DNA from: Spirodela intermedia | Lineage: Eukaryota; Streptophyta; Magnoliopsida; Alismatales; Araceae | Direction: 5' to 3' | Assembly (NCBI GenBank): GCA_902729315.2 | Contig: LR746280.1 | Span: forward strand, 2,724,501 to 2,788,500 | Length of the DNA stretch: 64,000 nt | In this document: positions 13,054 to 25,700 of the stretch, one piece after another | How the letters are laid out: each line of letters starts with the position of its first letter | Numbering within the stretch: the first letter of the stretch is position 1 | Made by a program: the position numbers and the translations under genes | The notes under the pieces: generated by a model | Told to the model about the DNA's origin: nothing | Databases searched by the model: none | The model's input: only the letters and a program-made list of their open reading frames with translations

Positions 13054-16000
13054 TTAATGATGATACCTGCATGTGCAAAAGTTTTTGCATAATTTTGAGA
13101 TAACTCTACCAGCAGCCATCCGAATCTCATCCCAAACTTCATCAGGGTTTAAAGCCAGACAAGGTAAATACTGCAATACGTAGTCTGCATAGAACAACAA
13201 AAGAAATTTATGTTATTAAAATGGCAATGAAATGAGCAACCGTCAACAAAGGAAAAGGGCATTTCAAATGGCAACTCTGGTGACATAGCAGCAAAGAATC
13301 AACTCAAATAGGGAAGTCGACTAATTACAGCCCTAGAGGTCAAAATTAGAAAATATGCAAAACTATTAGGTATTAGCTCATCCCCGGCGAGGTCAGTGAT
13401 TCGTTGAAGCACCTGCCAACACTTTGAGTGGTACTCCTCGAGACTACTGCAGTGAGCAAGGAATCACTGACCTCTCTGCTAGAAAGGAAGTATTTTCGCA
13501 AGGATAACTCCATTGACTTGCACTATGAGAAATCATGGCCAAAGGGAGTGCAAATATTACCTTGACTGCAAGCATCAGCAGTAAGGAAAATGATTCCCCT
13601 CCCATTTACCAAACGCATCAATGCTCCATTCAGTTGGGACTGTTACATTTAAACCAACAGTATAGGATGATGGAATCAAGAAAAGTAGTTTCTAAGCTGG
13701 AAAACAGTGAGCAGTTTCAATGTTTCAGTTTTAACGAACAGCCTGGCACAAAGAAACTATGGAGTTGCAAAATTTCATTAAATAATAAAAAAATGTAAGT
13801 CTTTTAATAATTACAAGAGGTAACGACTCTCAGGGATGACACTTGAAGGGGGTTCTGTCACACAAAGTCTCAATCGAGTAGATTACATCCGATCTCATTG
13901 TTTTCAACGAAAAATTATTGAGCGCATGGTCTACAGGATTACAGGTCTATTGGCTCATAGAGAGACTAATAATTTTCAAAAGAGTGATTTGTTGAAATCC
14001 CTGCCAACATTTACAGTGGTACGCCTTGAAACCTGAAAGCAAGTACTTTTTCCAGAGGACACCGAGTGTCTACTTGGTGATTAGGAGAAATAGAAAGCGT
14101 CAAGAGAAACTGGTTACAGCGAGGGTATCCACATTGTTTTGTAAAGGATATACAACATCCTTTAAAAGCACAGCAGCCAGTGGATACCTAGGATCCTTGA
14201 ATTAAAAGGAACAGTCCTTTCATGATAGAATAATCTCCTTCCTCTTTTTGAACTGCAAAACGCATGGCCTTGGACAACATAGTTTTATGCAACATTGAAT
14301 ATACCTATTTGTTTCATGAGAGATCATTGACATTTTACTCACCAGTGGCAGGTTGGCATCATTTCCTATTGGTATACCTTAAGGGCATTAAAACAAGCAC
14401 TCATTTCTTCAAAAGAACGAACACTTAAAAAAAATTCTCATATATATTGACGGCATGAGCAGCCAATCATTTCAATTAGTGACGTATGTGATTAAGGGAG
14501 TCTTTCCTTAGCTTTACCAAGCTGAAGTAGATCTTTGATGTGGAGAAACGATTCCTTGGACGTTTTAAAGCCGGAGGTCCTAGATTTTTTTATCCTATGA
14601 TAGCTGAGACAGTTTTGATTTGATTAGAAAAAAAATACAAAAAAATCCAATTAGAACAATTATAGTTATACCATATTAATATTATATATTATTATAATAT
14701 AATTTTATTAGCCCTATAGCGGATCCATTCTAAGAAAAAAGATAAGGATAAAACTATTTAATCTATTTAAGCAGCCTATGAGCCCACTATTCCAGAACTC
14801 TAGTAGAGTGGCATCGTTATATATATTTTTTCATGTGTCCTTCACATAACATCCAAGTTCAAATGGGAAAGCCTAAAACGCAGCAGTTATCTGGACCTTG
14901 TCATAATAAAGGGAACGGGTATTGAGCCAAAAACCTGAAGAAACTGTCTTTGCAGTTCACTGGGTTTTTACCTTGCAACTACACAGCCCACTCCTTATTG
15001 AATGCTTGCCTAATTAGATATAGATAATTAACAAACAAATGCAGCGAATATTTACCTCTTTTACTCCCCGTAATGGTGATCCTTTCAGTCCAAACGCAAA
15101 AACCGGCATCTTTTCAAGGCAAGGCTCCTACACAAATTATAAAAAATGCATTATACGTGATTTCAATAGTCCTCCACTGTCCTATTGGAAAACCTCAATT
15201 ATTGCACTAATACTGCTATTGAATCATACTTTCCTAATTTACGTTCCTGTCGGTAAAGGTTGCGCACAAAACAAAGCATGTCATGGAAATATATTTAATG
15301 GCAACAAGTGAGCTCAGCAAACTAATGAGATTGACTTAGACAAAATATGAACGAGTGTGCTTCTTTAACTGCTACTCTGACACTTCCAAGAAGACATCAA
15401 AAATGTTTCTCTTACTTAAAGGGCCACCAAATTAAGTATAGTTATAAAGATTGTGATGATGTATTGCACATGGAGGTGCTTATATTTGAACTTGTCACAG
15501 TCTTCTTGAACATCCTTAGATAACATTTGTTAGAGACGAAACTGAGTTGATATACTACGTATAAATTCACAGATTATGAATTCCATTAGTATTAAGTAAA
15601 ACTAGGTTCCACCTAAAGTTCACATTGATACCGTTTCTGCAGGAACTCATGAACATTATACTAAAATGGGTGAAAACGACCAAGAAAATGGAGATTATCC
15701 TTCAAAAACAGATTTTCTAATGGATCCAAGCCTGCTTCAAACACTTCAACTTATGAATAATAGAGCTCTATGATTTGGGACATCGAAGAGATTTTTCTCG
15801 ACTGTTAATCCTAGTATGCTTTGCACCATTTTCTAACATGTATAGTCTCAAAGAATAACCGGGTCATTTCCTCATCTAAGAAACCAGATTTCGGACATTC
15901 CTTGCTATTCGGAAATAAAGCGATTCAAGTCTTCTATTGTACCAAAGGAAGTACAACCAGTGAGAAGCACTAAAATTGATTTTAGTAAGAAACAGAAAAT

Positions 16001-19000
16001 TATCTAAAGGAGATAAAAGCATGTCCTTTAGAAAGGAAATATTTGAACACAGAGATACCTTAAATCTTCTGTCAGCAGAAAGTTTAGTGGCCAAAGTTTC
16101 CACAAATTCTTCACAACTGATGTTCATTGACATATGCTTTGGAGGATCAGGTGACTTAGCCAGTGTTTCAAGGATAGCATCAAGTTCAGATTTGTCGACT
16201 CCAATCATCACTAGGCGAGATTTTGGTGCAGATTCCCAGTGTCCACTGCTAATAGCTTCTACTCTTTTAACACCACTCCACTGGAAAATATACTGCCGTT
16301 CTCTATAAGAGGGAAAAAAATATATCATTGTCCCTTTGTCAATCTACTCTCAAACGTAAAATTTTGCATACAATATTTTCAGTGAACTACTGGATCTAAG
16401 ATCAACATGAGTAAGGATTGTACGGGGGGAAACACAGAAGATGAGATTGTTGTTTCATAAAAGCAATCCAAGAGTTTCCTCTTGACAAAAATGAACTGCT
16501 GAACCATTTCTTATGAAAATAAATAAAATCAGTTATGCAAATTCGGAATAATAAAAAAAAAAAATCTACCTATCCTCAGCAAACCATAGAACTCCTTTAG
16601 CCCTTAGAAGGCCACTTGACTTATTCATCATCAGCAGAGATGATGATTGAAAAAGTGATAATGACATAGGAATCTCATTTTTAAAAGTAACAGACGAGAA
16701 GGGACCCCCATGAGACAAACCTGAGACAAAAAGTAAAAATCATGATGAAGAATACTCTCAATAGACAGTAGAATACCAGTATTCAAAAAGGCAGCTAATG
16801 AAATGAAATGCCAATGATGAGATATCTAACATTGAAGGTTCTCAATAAATGGCATTGCTCATCTAATATTACTGGTTCGGAATAAATGGCAATGATGAGG
16901 CATCCAAATGACCCTTATTTAGACTCAAGTCTTCTGGCCAGGCATTAACCATCCCCAGAGGACATTGAAGATGAACCAGGCTTTCAGAGAAAATCCACGA
17001 TATCCAAAGTGTAGGCTCTGATTCCATCCATTGGATCATGGTTCAAGTTTTCTGTCCATGCAATAAATACAAGGTAACCATGTTTTTCATGTCCAGGTGA
17101 CCTATATACCTCCAGAGATTGTCGTCCACAAAACTGTCCAAAAAGCAAATAACCTATTTAAAATCTTAATATATATATATATATGTATTATTGTGATAGA
17201 ACAGCTATCCAATGTCACTGCAATTGTCTACGTCCTACCATTATGTTCTGAAATTTTCTAGTCAGGTAGTAAATTAGAGAAAAGACATTCCACGCAGGAA
17301 GAATAAGTAGCAGAAGCCTATTAACGTGAACTAGCAAACCAACCATAATATATACCATAAAATTTATTTAATGGGCCATGTTTTATCAGAATTCCATGAT
17401 TACTTCAACAAAACTGATTTTATGATATTCCAGTAAAGTTGGATTAAGCTCGTGTCAAAACCATCTAAACTTGGAGAACTATTGGGATCTATCCTCAAAA
17501 TTATGTGTTTTGGCTTCTTCTTCCGCGAATGGAATAATGATAGGTACAGGTATCTCATTGATTCTACATCATAAAACTCCTCCTTTATGCATATCTTTCA
17601 AAAAGCTGACGGAAAGGGTCGAATTTTCCTCCTATTTTCCATTTAACCTGTCTAAGCACTTGCCAGAGTCAAGGGACCATCCTTAGCCCTTTCTTTCAGA
17701 TACCTTTCTTAGGATCTTTACTTTTTCTTCCCCACCTCCACTATGATCCATTCTCCAAATTCCATTCACAAAACCCGCAGTTACAACTTTTTCAGTGTTA
17801 AAGAGTCTGTGTTCCATATTCAACTTTTTCAATGAAAATTCTCGTGCCTTCTTTCTCCAGCTTTGTCCAGTTAGTGAGCCATGGACATGAATACAGCTGC
17901 AATTACATGTATACGCCTCAGGAAAAATCTTATGAACTATAAACCCATGAATCTATCAGAATTCAGCCAAGATAGTTCAAACCTGAACATTTTTTAATCA
18001 TTAGCTTTATTTGACACAGTGATCAGCAAGGGAAAGTGACCCTGCAATTTATCTTGGAATCGTTTTTAACTTCTCCCAAAAGAAACCATCAATGCCACTC
18101 AACAGGAACTGAAATTTTGTCAAAATTTTACTTTGACGTGGTTTTCCTGAAAATTGGTCCAGGTGCATTTTCTATTGGAAAAATTCATCTCCTAAAATCC
18201 ACTCTTATTGGTTGGAAAAAAGGCCAATTCCCTTTTCCAATTGCTTTCATCATATTCTCCTCCAGGGTAATCAGATGCAAAATTCCAAGTTGAACCATCT
18301 TAGATGGTTTGACTTCCAATCCCAGAGGCAAGAGACTCTGGGTTTGACTTCCATTTTTGTTTCCAAGTTGAACCATCACGGAATCTCAACTTTATTCACC
18401 TCTTTAACCTCTACTCCCACCATTTTCCCTTTCCTACTCCAAATAACCCCAAAACCTCATCTTAGATGGTATGAAAAAGTGAGGAAACGAAAATTAGGGG
18501 ACATAAACTCATCAAACAGAGGTATGCATTTCTCGCTGGCGAACTAGCTTCTCTTTTGATCTACTCCAGAATCTCCCTCTTGCCTCTCTGACTCTACTCT
18601 ACAGGGTGAGGGATCACAGTCGCATACACAGCTATAGAGTAAAACTTCTCAGAGGTAGCTACAGGAGTGTCCTCCCTTCTGCAATTTAAACGTTTACCCT
18701 CCTCTTCGGCCACCAGAGTCTCATCTTCTGCCATAGCTGACTCTGCCAACAAATTAGGGTTTCATCCCCTCATTGGAAGCAAAAAGGATTAAACTGGATG
18801 TACTCGATAAAACAAAATGGGCCGAATTGCTTGCATCAACCCAATAAAATTCAGTCCCAACTGGTCATTAATTCCAGATTCAGAATAACTTCGCAGCAAC
18901 CCACCATTATCAAGAATAGTGATCATTGTCCTGTTTCTACACACACAATCATCATAGCTTCTTCCATCAAGTGTCCTCCAAGCCAACCTCTCCCTGACTC

Positions 19001-22000
19001 CAATGACTCACTTGGCTCATGCAAACATCTATCTTCCTACTTACTAATTTGGTAACTCCTGCCACAAGTTTCTTTTTCTATTCCTTCTTGTTCATTGTTG
19101 CATTTCTCTACTTCCTCTGTAGGTCAACCAGCAACAACCTCTGGCTGGAAAATGTAAATTAAGTGACCTCACATGTAGTACACCTCATATAGTCATCTTC
19201 ATTTTAATAAAGTGAGTGTGATAAACCATAATTGAAAAAATATATATATTGTGACTTGTTGCTCACCAGCAAACAGAAAAATGCAATAAATCCATTCACT
19301 GACTTGCCAGAAATGAGACTTTATTAACAACATAAAATAATAAGATGATTTTACCAGTTTGCAGGTCTTCTGAAGTTCCTTGCCGTGATTCTGGATGCTT
19401 ATCTGCGTTGACCACAGACGAAATACCTACAGATGCATTTCCACGTGCATCTTCCTGGAAAGTTGTCTTAGACAAAGATTCATGGGAAAGAAAAGGTATA
19501 TCTGCAGTGTATTCCTTGCTTCTGCTCAATGATTCTGTTTTACTGCAATCAATTACAAGTTCTAACGGAACTCTACAAAACTGGGTGCGTATTATCTTTG
19601 CACCTCCGGTTAGAGCTTCCAGGGTGTCTTCTGCATCAGAGATCTGACTAAGTGTAGCCAAGTCACATCTAAAATGTATAAAAGAAGATAGGATTAACAT
19701 AAAACAGCACACTTTTGTCCACAAACTCGAATTATGGAAAGAGACAATAAATTTTATCAATAGAATAATCTACTGATAAATGTGGGAAATGTGCACTGAA
19801 CACAAATAATTCAAAAGCACCTCCAGGAATTAACAACACGCAGGTTTATATAATTTAGATATGTCATGTCGCATGTAACTAAAAATAAATCCCCAGACAA
19901 TCTCTGAACTACAAGTGCAAATGTAAACTGATAAAGTGAATAGCAAAACATTCACAGAAGTCTGAACTACCAAGATGGACAAAGACAAATGCATAAAACC
20001 AAATCTTAAAGCAAAGGGCATGGAAACGAGAAAATAAAATACTAATAGATAAGTTTTTCTATTTGACCTTTCCTAGACAAACAGCCCTTCATCTTCAATT
20101 TAAGACAGAAGCACTTTGTTTCGACCAAGGTACACCATATAGAAGCAATTAATAGCCAAAGATGCTTATTGAATTTAATACAACACAAAACATGTAAAAT
20201 AACATTCTTCTAGAACGTCATTTGGTAATAACAGGATCCAGTTTATTTTTTCATTTGGTTCTTCCTAGTTGAAACATTGTTTTTCTCATGTTCAAACCAG
20301 GATCTTCACGCCAACTGAAGTCAATGTTCGTTCAACATTTCTGACAAAAGAATATCCTTCGTCAGGTGTATGTTAACAATGACATAGGATGAATTAGGAA
20401 TGTGACTAATATATTCATCGAATATATGAGAACCAATTTTAATCCGAGTAAGGACAAAGGGAGTTTCTTCATAGATTTGTTCTACATTCCAAACAGTTCT
20501 CCTTCTCCTCTCTTATCACTGTTAGTTCCATCTTTCTGATAAAGAAGCACTCTCATTCTCCTTCTCCTATCTTCTCACGGTTAGTTATATCTTTCTGGTT
20601 TGTGATTTTTCTCAAGCTTTGTTAGTTGAGGCCACAGCACGTCTTAAATAAGAAAGTTCATGGCATGTAAAAACAACACGGAAACGAAAAGAACCATCAA
20701 TTGATTCATACTAAGCCCAATTGTGGGCAAGCAAAACCTGTGAAATTTAAGGGGAAGCTCCAGGATGTGGTCATGTTCGCAAGGATAAAGTGTTTACTTT
20801 TACCGCTGGACAACCAATGCCAATTGAGAGGTTGTCACTGCCTGGCCTCTCTTTGCCTTAAACCTGTTGCTATTTCAGTACAAGCAGAACCTGCAGCCCC
20901 CATGAACAGCTTTATGGAGACGGCTCTCAAATCTTCTCTTTGTTTTTTCCTCCTTCACAAGAGAGTCCGTCCTGTCATTAGCCCATGAAGAGCGAACTTT
21001 TAATCTTCTTCTTTAGGACGAAACAATCCTGTATATCATGACTTATGATCCGGTGGTATCTGCAATACTTGCGATCATCAGTCTTATTGGCCTAATTATG
21101 CCTTTTGCTTTATTGATATTCAATAAACTTGAATTCTAGAAGTCCGTCGCAAAACTCCGTTTCCATCGAGAATTGAATGGGGTTTTCCCGTATTTCGACC
21201 GGAGAATCTAACAGAGACATTACTCATGAGATAAGGAGGAGACCTATGGTTCTTAGGATGTTCTTGACATCAGGTTGAGGCGGCAACCAAGGCAGTGATA
21301 AAGAGAAAAAAATCATCAAACTCTATGAAAAACTATTCTTCTTATAACCTTACAATGATAACTTCAACAACAGCTTTTATCAAATAGTTAGCTTAACATT
21401 TTATGATAGAATTTTACTATTATAGAAAGAATAGCAAGAAAGTTAGGTTCAGCTCATTGTGCCTGACTAATAAAGTCTTTAATTTGTCCCAGCTGGCAAG
21501 TCAACTCTTTCTATATGGCATGCTCTGTCAGTAAGGTCTTTAAGTTAGCCAGTTCTATAAACTAGAATCCAACTTGTCAAGATCTTTAGTAACGAACTTA
21601 TTCCTTCATCAGAAGATTAAAAAGTGAAATTTCCAAGGAACACCGTAAAAGTCCTGAAAATTCTTTCTCCAAGAATCTCAATTTAAACAAAAAGATAAAG
21701 ACTGACAAGATTGTAAGAAACTCACCACATTTTTTCTTGTCTTAGACAAAATTAACTTTTGCCTCTGATTTTTCCACATTCTTGATGGCATAAGCTTTTT
21801 TTTCACTTATAATTTAAAAAATAGGGTAGTCATCCAGAGGTTCTTCGCCTAATCTACACAAGACTGTGATACATCTCTACACACTTACCTAAGAAGGAGG
21901 AAGGCCCTAGTCCAGCTGGAGGTGAGATTTTAGGGGGCTCCTAACTGATGAGCGGAATAATAAGAACCTCCTAGAGAAGGCGCAGGCGTTACCTCTGAAT

Positions 22001-23881
22001 AAAAAGGGTATAAATAAAGGAAAGGGGGAGGGGATAAGACACTTTTGGAGAATCAATTCGACTCCTTGGGAAGTCAAGAGGAAGCCTACTATTAACCTAG
22101 ATCTAAGGCAATTGTATTCGATTTCATCTAATCTATCTCTTCCTTCATCTTTCTACTTCACATTTTGTTCTTGTTGTTGTTTTTTTATATTCAATAAACT
22201 TCAATTTCTGTAAGGAAATTGGGACCCTATCAGACTGCCAACTCAATTTCTTTCCACTCTAACATCCCATCATCAGGTCTGAAATAGATAGGCTTCACTG
22301 CGACCTCCTTTGATTTTTCAGAAATTCCCTACTCTATTTCCCTAGTCCTGAATTGGGGTAACATGACTATCCTCCTTTTCTGCTGCAGCTCCCCTGTAGC
22401 CAGCAAGATGGATGTTTCAGTGTGCCAGGGAATAATACAATGACCATTGAAATTCATCAGCATGATAAGAATAGATGAAACGACCTATGGAAATCAATAA
22501 ATCTAAATTTTCACAAAAGAAGGAAAAATAAATCATTACACTATCTTCCAGCACAATTCTGACTTTAGACAGTTGACACAAGTAAATCATAGAAGCATGT
22601 CATGAATTTTACATAAGACAAGAGGATGCCAGGATAAGTAACGTACTTGTTCAGTAATATAAGATCCACATGTTGCAATTGTTTCTTTGCAATGTCCATC
22701 TTTATGACGGTGTCTAGTGACTCAGCATCCACAACTGCAACAGTCATATCTAGATGTATCCCCACCTCCTCCAGCGTTGTCAAAAAACTATCTGGCCTTG
22801 CCAGCCCAGAGGTCTAGGAAAATAATTTTCTGTTTAGAACATAAAGGAAAAATAATACTGATGCATGGAGAATCGGAGTATGACGCACAGGAAATCTCAA
22901 AAATTGTAATTAGCCCATTTGTTCATCCATATTGTTTATAACATTGATACTTCACTCTTCCAATGCAGTTCTAAGCTTTAGACATCTACATTTCAGACAC
23001 AAACTCAAAATTTTAAATATGGATTATTAGCAACTAGAAATTCTAAATATTTTCTTACAGAGAATATCCATTGGCTATTTGATGCCAGCAACGCAAACAC
23101 AATGTATGAATAGGATTCAACGAATCCCGCTTACACTATTCCACATTAAACCCGCCATACCATGATGGATAAAAAATGCAGAGAAGACGTTTTAATCGAA
23201 TACATAATAGAAGTAACAAAAAAATAAGAGCAAATGAACGCAATAACCATTACAGTAACAGTTGAAGTTGATCGCATATGTATTACATTCAAACTATAGT
23301 AACATACGAAAGTTCAGACGATAACATTGTAACGATTTGCACTAAATCCTTCACAGTACAGGTCTTAATAGCAAAATGAGAGGAAATTGAAGGCAAGAGA
23401 AAGACCTCGATGAGCAGGCAATCGAAATTTTGCTTGCTGTCAACGATCCCCCGCAGAACTTCCCTGAAGGACCCCATCACGTCGCGGCTTCCGCAACCTT
23501 CACAAACAAACTCCACGGATGAGGGAAAAGAAAGAAACACACTCTTCAGTTCCACGAGAATTGAACGAAAGTAGCCTCACCGAGGGTGAAAGAGACAGAA
23601 GGGAGATTGAAAGCCTTGTTGAGGCGATCGGAATCGAGGAGAATGGAATCGACGTCAAAGTCGGCGAATTCGTTGACGAGTACCGCAAGGCGGAGGTCCC
23701 CGCGGTGGCGGAGGAGGTGGCGGAGGAGGGTGGTCTTGCCGCTGCCCAGGAACCCGGTGACCAGGGTGCAGCCCATCCTTGCCACTCCGCCCAACCCCAC
23801 CCTCCTGTTGAACAGCCTGTTCTCGAAGGCCATGCTCATCTCGTTGCCCTCCATGGCCACCCCGAGCTTCAGTGGCCACAC
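13054..23881 (-). CDS. CobW/G3E-family P-loop GTPase-like protein
   Basis: Seven exons on the minus strand: 23881-23581, 23497-23406, 22813-22647, 19668-19355, 16720-16570, 16302-16059, 13170-13054. Phases agree throughout; product 461 aa. Walker A is GFLGSGKT (43-50), followed by NEFADFD (70-76). ETSGLARP (131-138) matches the family's ETTGLADP, and NKCD (186-189) is the guanine-specificity motif. A low-complexity linker follows (about 225-290), then a CobW_C domain (about 292-420) containing [11 protein letters not shown] and [15 protein letters not shown]3E proteins are metal chaperones or insertases; the metal and client here are unknown. The CxCC metal motif usual in the family is reduced to GCGS (101-104). 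The last exon ends [11 protein letters not shown] and is the least certain; a donor-like GT inside it could lead to another exon. An alternative start is Met10. Introns 3, 4 and 6 are about 3 kb each and carry repeat relics. Confidence 0.85.
13395..14032. repeat. Pair of diverged direct repeats in the last CobW-like intron
   Basis: About 50 bases at 13395-13445 (GTGATTCGTTGAAGCACCTG and following) recur in diverged form at 13982-14032 (GTGATTTGTTGAAATCCCTG and following), both continuing into a CCAACA...GTGGTAC block. Both copies lie in the intron between exons 6 and 7 of the CobW-like gene. They may be part of an old element or a local duplication. Confidence 0.55.
20497..20598. repeat. Two-copy tandem repeat, period about 59 bp
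   Basis: TTCTCCTTCTCCTC...GTTAGTTCCATCTTTCTG at 20497-20540 is repeated with few changes at 20556-20598. It lies inside intron 3 of the CobW-like gene. Confidence 0.6.
21865..22232 (+). mobile_element. Possible solo or truncated LTR in CobW-like intron 3
   Basis: The segment starts TGTGATAC and ends CCCTATCA. It has a TATA-like GGTATAAATAAAGG near 22008, and ends with a T-rich stretch and a TTCAATAAACTT polyadenylation-like word near 22190. The bases after the end (CCTATCAGACTGCC) resemble the plant retrotransposon primer-binding site TGGTATCAGAGCC. The word ATTCAATAAACTTGAAT also occurs at 21118, perhaps a second fragment. I find no internal retrotransposon proteins and no clean target-site duplication, so this is a tentative relic. 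Confidence 0.33.
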
Positions 23882-24142
23882 CTCGCTGCTGCTCTGGGTT
23901 TCAGGTAGAGAGAGAGAGAGAGAAACAGAGCCACTGCCGCCGGCCGTTAAAAGCCCTGTAGCTCCTCAAATAAACAAATAAATAATTAAGTATACGAATA
24001 ATTTCCACTTTATATTTTATTTTATGATAAGAATCCGGTGATTTTTCTTAATTTTTGAAAATAATACAGGAAATGTTCTCAATCTGTATAATAGGATCCT
24101 GTAAAGCCTTCTCCTTTAGGAGAAAAGAGTATCAATAGGAGC

Positions 24143-24146
<4 letters not shown>

Positions 24147-24181
<35 letters not shown>
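24147..24181. repeat. GA microsatellite
   Basis: An almost pure GA run of about 35 bp followed by GGGAGGGAGGGGGGG. It lies about 270 bp upstream of the CobW-like start codon. Confidence 0.9.
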
Positions 24182-24187
<6 letters not shown>

Positions 24188-24419
24188 AGGGGGGGCGTGT
24201 ATAAATACTACTCTATTTTAGGGCAAGAAATGAAAAATTATAAAACTTGGATAAATGTGAAATATAATCATCATTAACAATGTTATGGAATTATTGGGTT
24301 TTTTAGCCTCAATCACTGGCTACAATATGTGTTTTTAGTGATTCTTGGTCAATTCATCAAAGTTTTACAAATAACTTTCCTTGGACCCCATAATCCAACA
24401 AATTTCATGAAAAAAAAAT

Positions 24420-25205
24420 TAATGCTAATATAAAACGTTATTTCTCCATGAGGAATGTGTCTTACAGAATTTGATGGTAAGAAATATGAAAAACTTATCG
24501 GATTGTTGTTAAAACCTACTACTTTCTTGGGTTTATGTGAAATCTAGTGTATTAGCAGTTTTTAAAAAATATATATTTAATCAGGAAAAAATTGCATTTG
24601 TTTGAAATTATTTTTCAAATCCTGTGAATTTTTGTAATGTTCTCATGTAAAACATGAAATTTTTATACATAAAAAGGAAACATTATTTCTCCAAGAAAAT
24701 TATTGGTATATGTTTTACACAATTTGATTCGTTAAAAATATCAGAGATTATTGGTATTGTTATCGAAATCTACTGCTTTCTTCAGTTTAAGTGAAATGGA
24801 ATGTTCTAGTAGAATGGTCTACGTCATAAATCCTATTTAAAGCTTTGTTTTATAAAATATTTTTAATCAGGAATTTTTTTGTTCAATTTTTTTTGCAAAT
24901 ATTATGAAAAACAGTTCTCGAGTAAAATGTGAATTTTGTATACATAAAAGGAAACATTAATTCTTCATGAAAACATGTGTTTCACACAATTTGATCGTTA
25001 AAATTATCAAAAAATGCTTGGTATTTTCGTCAAAACCTACTACTTTTGTGGGTTTATGTGAAATCTAATGTATTAGTAGAACAGTTCATGGCATAAATCC
25101 TCTTTCAAGGACTTTTTTACAAATATTTTTAATCATGAAAAGCTATATTTGTTCAAGAGTATTTTTATAAATACGGTGAATTTTAGTAATGGTCTTAGGT
25201 TAAAT
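24420..25205. repeat. Degenerate tandem array, three units of about 250-270 bp
   Basis: Anchor words recur in the same order. A GAAACATTATTTCTCC-like word occurs near 24431, 24677 and 24951. A CCTACTACTTTC-like word occurs near 24515, 24769 and 25037, each followed by GGGTTTATGTGAAATCTA or a variant. A TTTTTAATCAGGAA-like word follows near 24576, 24861 and 25127. The units are AT-rich and diverged by substitutions and small indels. A partial fourth unit may start near 24355. Confidence 0.8.
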
Positions 25206-25497
25206 GATTTTTTGCAGTTCTGAGAATTTTGAGCGCTCATTGACGGGTGTCACTTTGGTATTTTTGTCAACATACCCTTGTATGTATGGTAAAATGACTG
25301 ATCCACACCATGGATCTCGTAAATTGTTTGGAAAAGTTGAAGCGGTTCTTAACCGGAGTGTCGTTTTGTACTCTGGAATGAATATTTTGGATATTTGTTG
25401 TTAATTAGCAAGTATGTAACAAATCTTGGGTGTTTGGGAAAGCTCGAAATGCCACTTTCCTCTTGAACGTCCGGCTCGCCCAAAACCCAGCGGCAAG

Positions 25498-25500
<3 letters not shown>

Positions 25501-25553
<53 letters not shown>
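25501..25553. repeat. GA microsatellite in the RanBP1 promoter
   Basis: A pure (GA)n run of about 53 bp that ends 15 bp before the RanBP1 TATA box. In plants such runs can be bound by BASIC PENTACYSTEINE (GAGA-binding) proteins; whether this one is bound is not shown here. Confidence 0.9.
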
Positions 25554-25557
<4 letters not shown>

Positions 25558-25567
25558 CTCGCCCACC

Positions 25568-25575
25568 TATAAAAG
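25568..25575 (+). promoter_or_regulatory. TATA box of RanBP1
   Basis: CCTATAAAAGCAG is a near-consensus plant TATA box, 126 bp upstream of the start codon at 25701. This leaves room for a 5' UTR of about 95 bp that contains CCG/CGC repeats. Confidence 0.7.
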
Positions 25576-25700
25576 CAGCGCCCTCTTTCCTGGTTATCCC
25601 TCCTCCTCTCCAAAGTTCTCATCGCCGCCGCCTGCGCCGCCGCCGCCGTCGCCACCGCCTCATTCTCTGCCGCTCCATCCGTTCCGTCCGATTCTGCGAC

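Larger units (their letters stand above)
23882..25567. other. Divergent intergenic region between CobW-like gene and RanBP1
   Basis: This 1.8-kb stretch must hold the promoters of both flanking genes. It contains short GA runs just upstream of the CobW-like start (23907-23923), a longer GA run, a three-copy tandem array, another GA run, and then the RanBP1 TATA box. No coding signal is seen; open frames here are shadows of the flanking genes or low complexity. Confidence 0.6.

Noticed and set aside
23519-23981. Plus-strand open frames of about 130 codons antisense to the CobW-like first exon
   Set aside because: They are shadows of the GC-rich coding exon on the minus strand, which carries the P-loop; the antisense proteins are low complexity.
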